Shown here: positions 62,480 through 64,000 of the stretch, one piece after another
How positions within the stretch are numbered: the stretch's first letter is position 1
Layout of the letters: each line of letters opens with the position of its first letter
Source of the DNA: Panorpa germanica
Lineage: Eukaryota; Arthropoda; Insecta; Mecoptera; Panorpidae
DNA length: 64,000 nucleotides
Direction of reading: 5' to 3'
NCBI GenBank assembly: GCA_963678705.1
Contig: OY783216.1
Location: 10,044,001-10,108,000, forward strand
Program-made: the position numbers and the translations under genes
The notes under the pieces: model-generated
Databases searched by the model: none
The model's input: the letters and a program-made list of their open reading frames with translations, nothing else
What the model was told of the DNA's origin: nothing

Positions 62480-62863
62480 TCAGAATACAAAACACAGTTG
62501 TTTGTTGCAACGTTTGAATTTAATTAGTTTATAATTCACACTTCGACTTACGTATTGATTAAGATTTGTTTTGTCCGTGCACGGAACGCGCTGAATCACC
62601 TGCCTCGTCGTTTTGTTTAACACATTTACCGAAAATTTGAAATTCTTTTTTGATTTGTCAACATTCTTCACTTTGCTAGTTTGCAGTTCCAAATGTTTCA
62701 GTGCGTTATCGCTAATTTCATTACTAGATGATATTGTTTCATTTGAATTATAAATTAAATTTTCAGTTTTGTTAACTATTACGTTATGAACACTTTCACT
62801 TATTTTTGACACTGAAATTACAATAAATATAGCGAGGTAAAAGTTTTTACTTGTAAATAACAT
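62480..62863 (-). CDS. Possible small secreted protein, 127 aa, not recognised
   Basis: A single open frame from ATG 62863. The N terminus looks like a signal peptide (SKNFYLAIFIVISVSKISES, cleavage near residue 24). The mature part is Asn/Ser/Lys-rich with several N-glycosylation sequons (NKTE, NETI, NKTT) and three cysteines toward the C-terminal end (VPCTDK, KRCNKQLC). Length and composition exceed what nearby noise gives, but there is no homologue that I recognise. It could be a fast-evolving secreted peptide gene, a single exon of a larger gene, or chance. Confidence 0.4.
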   Translation of the reverse strand: MLFTSKNFYLAIFIVISVSKISESVHNVIVNKTENLIYNSNETISSSNEISDNALKHLELQTSKVKNVDKSKKNFKFSVNVLNKTTRQVIQRVPCTDKTNLNQYVSRSVNYKLIKFKRCNKQLCFVF

Positions 62864-63287
62864 ATAGGTAAGGGTTTTATTGTTTTTGGGGGGTTGATTA
62901 CTCTCTAAAATATCACCACACTGATTGACAGGTAACCTTACACTGATTCATTAAACTATGTCACGCTATCTACCTAATCTTACTGATAGCTGTCAATTTT
63001 ATTCAATATTCTAATCCTTTCCTGAAATATTATAAAATCACGTGTGTGCATGTATGTTAATTCGTACATGTACATACATATGTTAAGTATACAAAGACCG
63101 GTTTTTTTGATATGTAAAATGCTTTTTTGTGTTTTTTACTGGTTATAGCCTGTTTAAGTAATTGTTGTTTATCGACAATGATGAAAAGAAATAGTCACTC
63201 TTTAATAATTAATTACTTTGAAGATAGTATATATATAGCGAAAGATATATTAGATTTATCTTAGAAAATGTAACTGATAAGCTAGCT
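62864..63287. other. Intergenic, no gene seen
   Basis: AT-rich, with no coding or repeat structure that I can support. It should contain the promoter of the putative secreted-protein gene if that gene is real. Confidence 0.4.
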
Positions 63288-63750
63288 AAATGTTCAATTA
63301 TTTTTTAATAACTCCTTATATGTTAGGAGATATTAACAATTAAAAAAGTCATTTTGTCTCTTTAATTATTGAAGGGATTCAACGTTGTACACATTCCAAG
63401 TGCATGTGACATCACAATCTTTGTGTAAGGTTACCAACCTTACATCTCATAAATCTCTGCTATATGTATTTATATATCAAATATTATTTACAGCTATTTC
63501 AAGGAACAATCAAATTTCAATATTATGTCTGCCGTAACAGGGTTAAATAAAATAAAAAGTTATTATTCTTTGACTTGACTTGATTATTTGAGTACCAACA
63601 GCTACAGAACATTACCACAGCACTGACCTAGTCAACAAATAACTGACGTTAAAATGCATTTCACGTCATACAAATATGGCCGACCATTGCTAGCGCTAAA
63701 CCTACAATTCAAACTTTTAATTGCTATATCTCCGTCAACATTTAAATATT
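63288..63750 (-). mobile_element. MITE family A, partial copy 5
   Basis: Reverse-orientation copy from AAATGTTCAATTATTTTTTA to TTGCTATATCTCCGTCAACA. Both outer termini are missing. The internal part is close to the Hip1 intron 7 copy, including CATTCCAAGTGCATGTGAC. The break at about 63750 is joined directly to a family B element. Confidence 0.8.
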
Positions 63751-63923
63751 TATTCGGCGGCGACTCATACTTAAAACAAGTTGTGCGGTATAAACTGCCG
63801 ATATAACTAAAAAGCACTGACTCACTTATTTTTCTTTAATGTATATAGAAACGAATAAGATAAAATTCATTATAACCTCTTTTAAGTATAAGTCGCCGGC
63901 GAACTATCGTGATTTGGACTATA
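63751..63923 (-). mobile_element. MITE family B, truncated copy 3 fused to family A
   Basis: Starts abruptly at TTCGGCGGCGACTCATACTT, so the outermost ~20 bp of this terminal repeat is missing. It ends with an intact opposite terminus ATCGTGATTTGGACTATA. The remaining 63924-64000 is unannotated. Confidence 0.8.
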
Positions 63924-64000
63924 TTTAAAAAATAAAAACGCCAATAGTCGTACATACTCGTATATTTTCAGTCACAATCCTATATACAAAAAAATGATCT

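Overview
This is AT-rich, intron-dense nuclear DNA from an insect, most likely a holometabolous one; a hymenopteran is a guess, not a demonstration. The evidence is a run of insect single-copy housekeeping genes with short GT-AG introns, plus Methuselah-like receptor, I-type LINE and MITE content. Exons were joined by hand. Every multi-exon model given as complete divides by three and reads through its junctions without a stop.

Gene-dense left part (1-26 kb). The window opens on the last two exons of an unrecognised gene (+). It is followed by E(z), the PRC2 histone methyltransferase (+, 2597-6507), the chaperonin subunit CCT1/TCP1-alpha (+, 6867-10049) and an intronless multi-pass membrane protein of unknown function (+, 10453-11187). 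From 11.7 to 14.2 kb lies a truncated NUP155/Nup154 relic with two in-frame stops. From 14.3 to 17.4 kb there is a perfect-arm palindromic MITE, a decayed Jockey-type reverse transcriptase and an array of hairpin-forming ~315-bp repeats. The array is copied from the last intron and exon of a small four-exon gene (-, 17059-18545, 80 aa, unrecognised). Next come neutral sphingomyelinase (+), ZFAND1 (-) and ANAPC13 (-), the last two only 26 nt apart, and GRWD1 (+), which shares a short divergent promoter with ANAPC13.

Middle part (27-50 kb). One large gene, Hip1/HIP1R (+, 27660-46899, 21 coding exons, 1094 aa), links endocytic clathrin coats to actin. It has an 11.4-kb first intron that hosts several MITEs and at least one in-phase alternative first exon. 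A Methuselah-like class B GPCR (-) is convergent with it.

Right part (50-64 kb). A ~6.4-kb satellite of 87-bp units, with a 1.71-kb higher-order repeat, is split by a 5.76-kb I-like LINE. Both LINE ORFs are open and it has a poly(A) tail and 13-bp target-site duplications. A possible small secreted-protein ORF and a fused pair of MITE fragments close the window.

At least five non-autonomous DNA transposon families are present, several of them sitting in introns. The points most worth following are the small gene whose own tail has been turned into an inverted hairpin array, the satellite with its nested intact LINE, the ANAPC13-ZFAND1 pair, and the Hip1 alternative starts.
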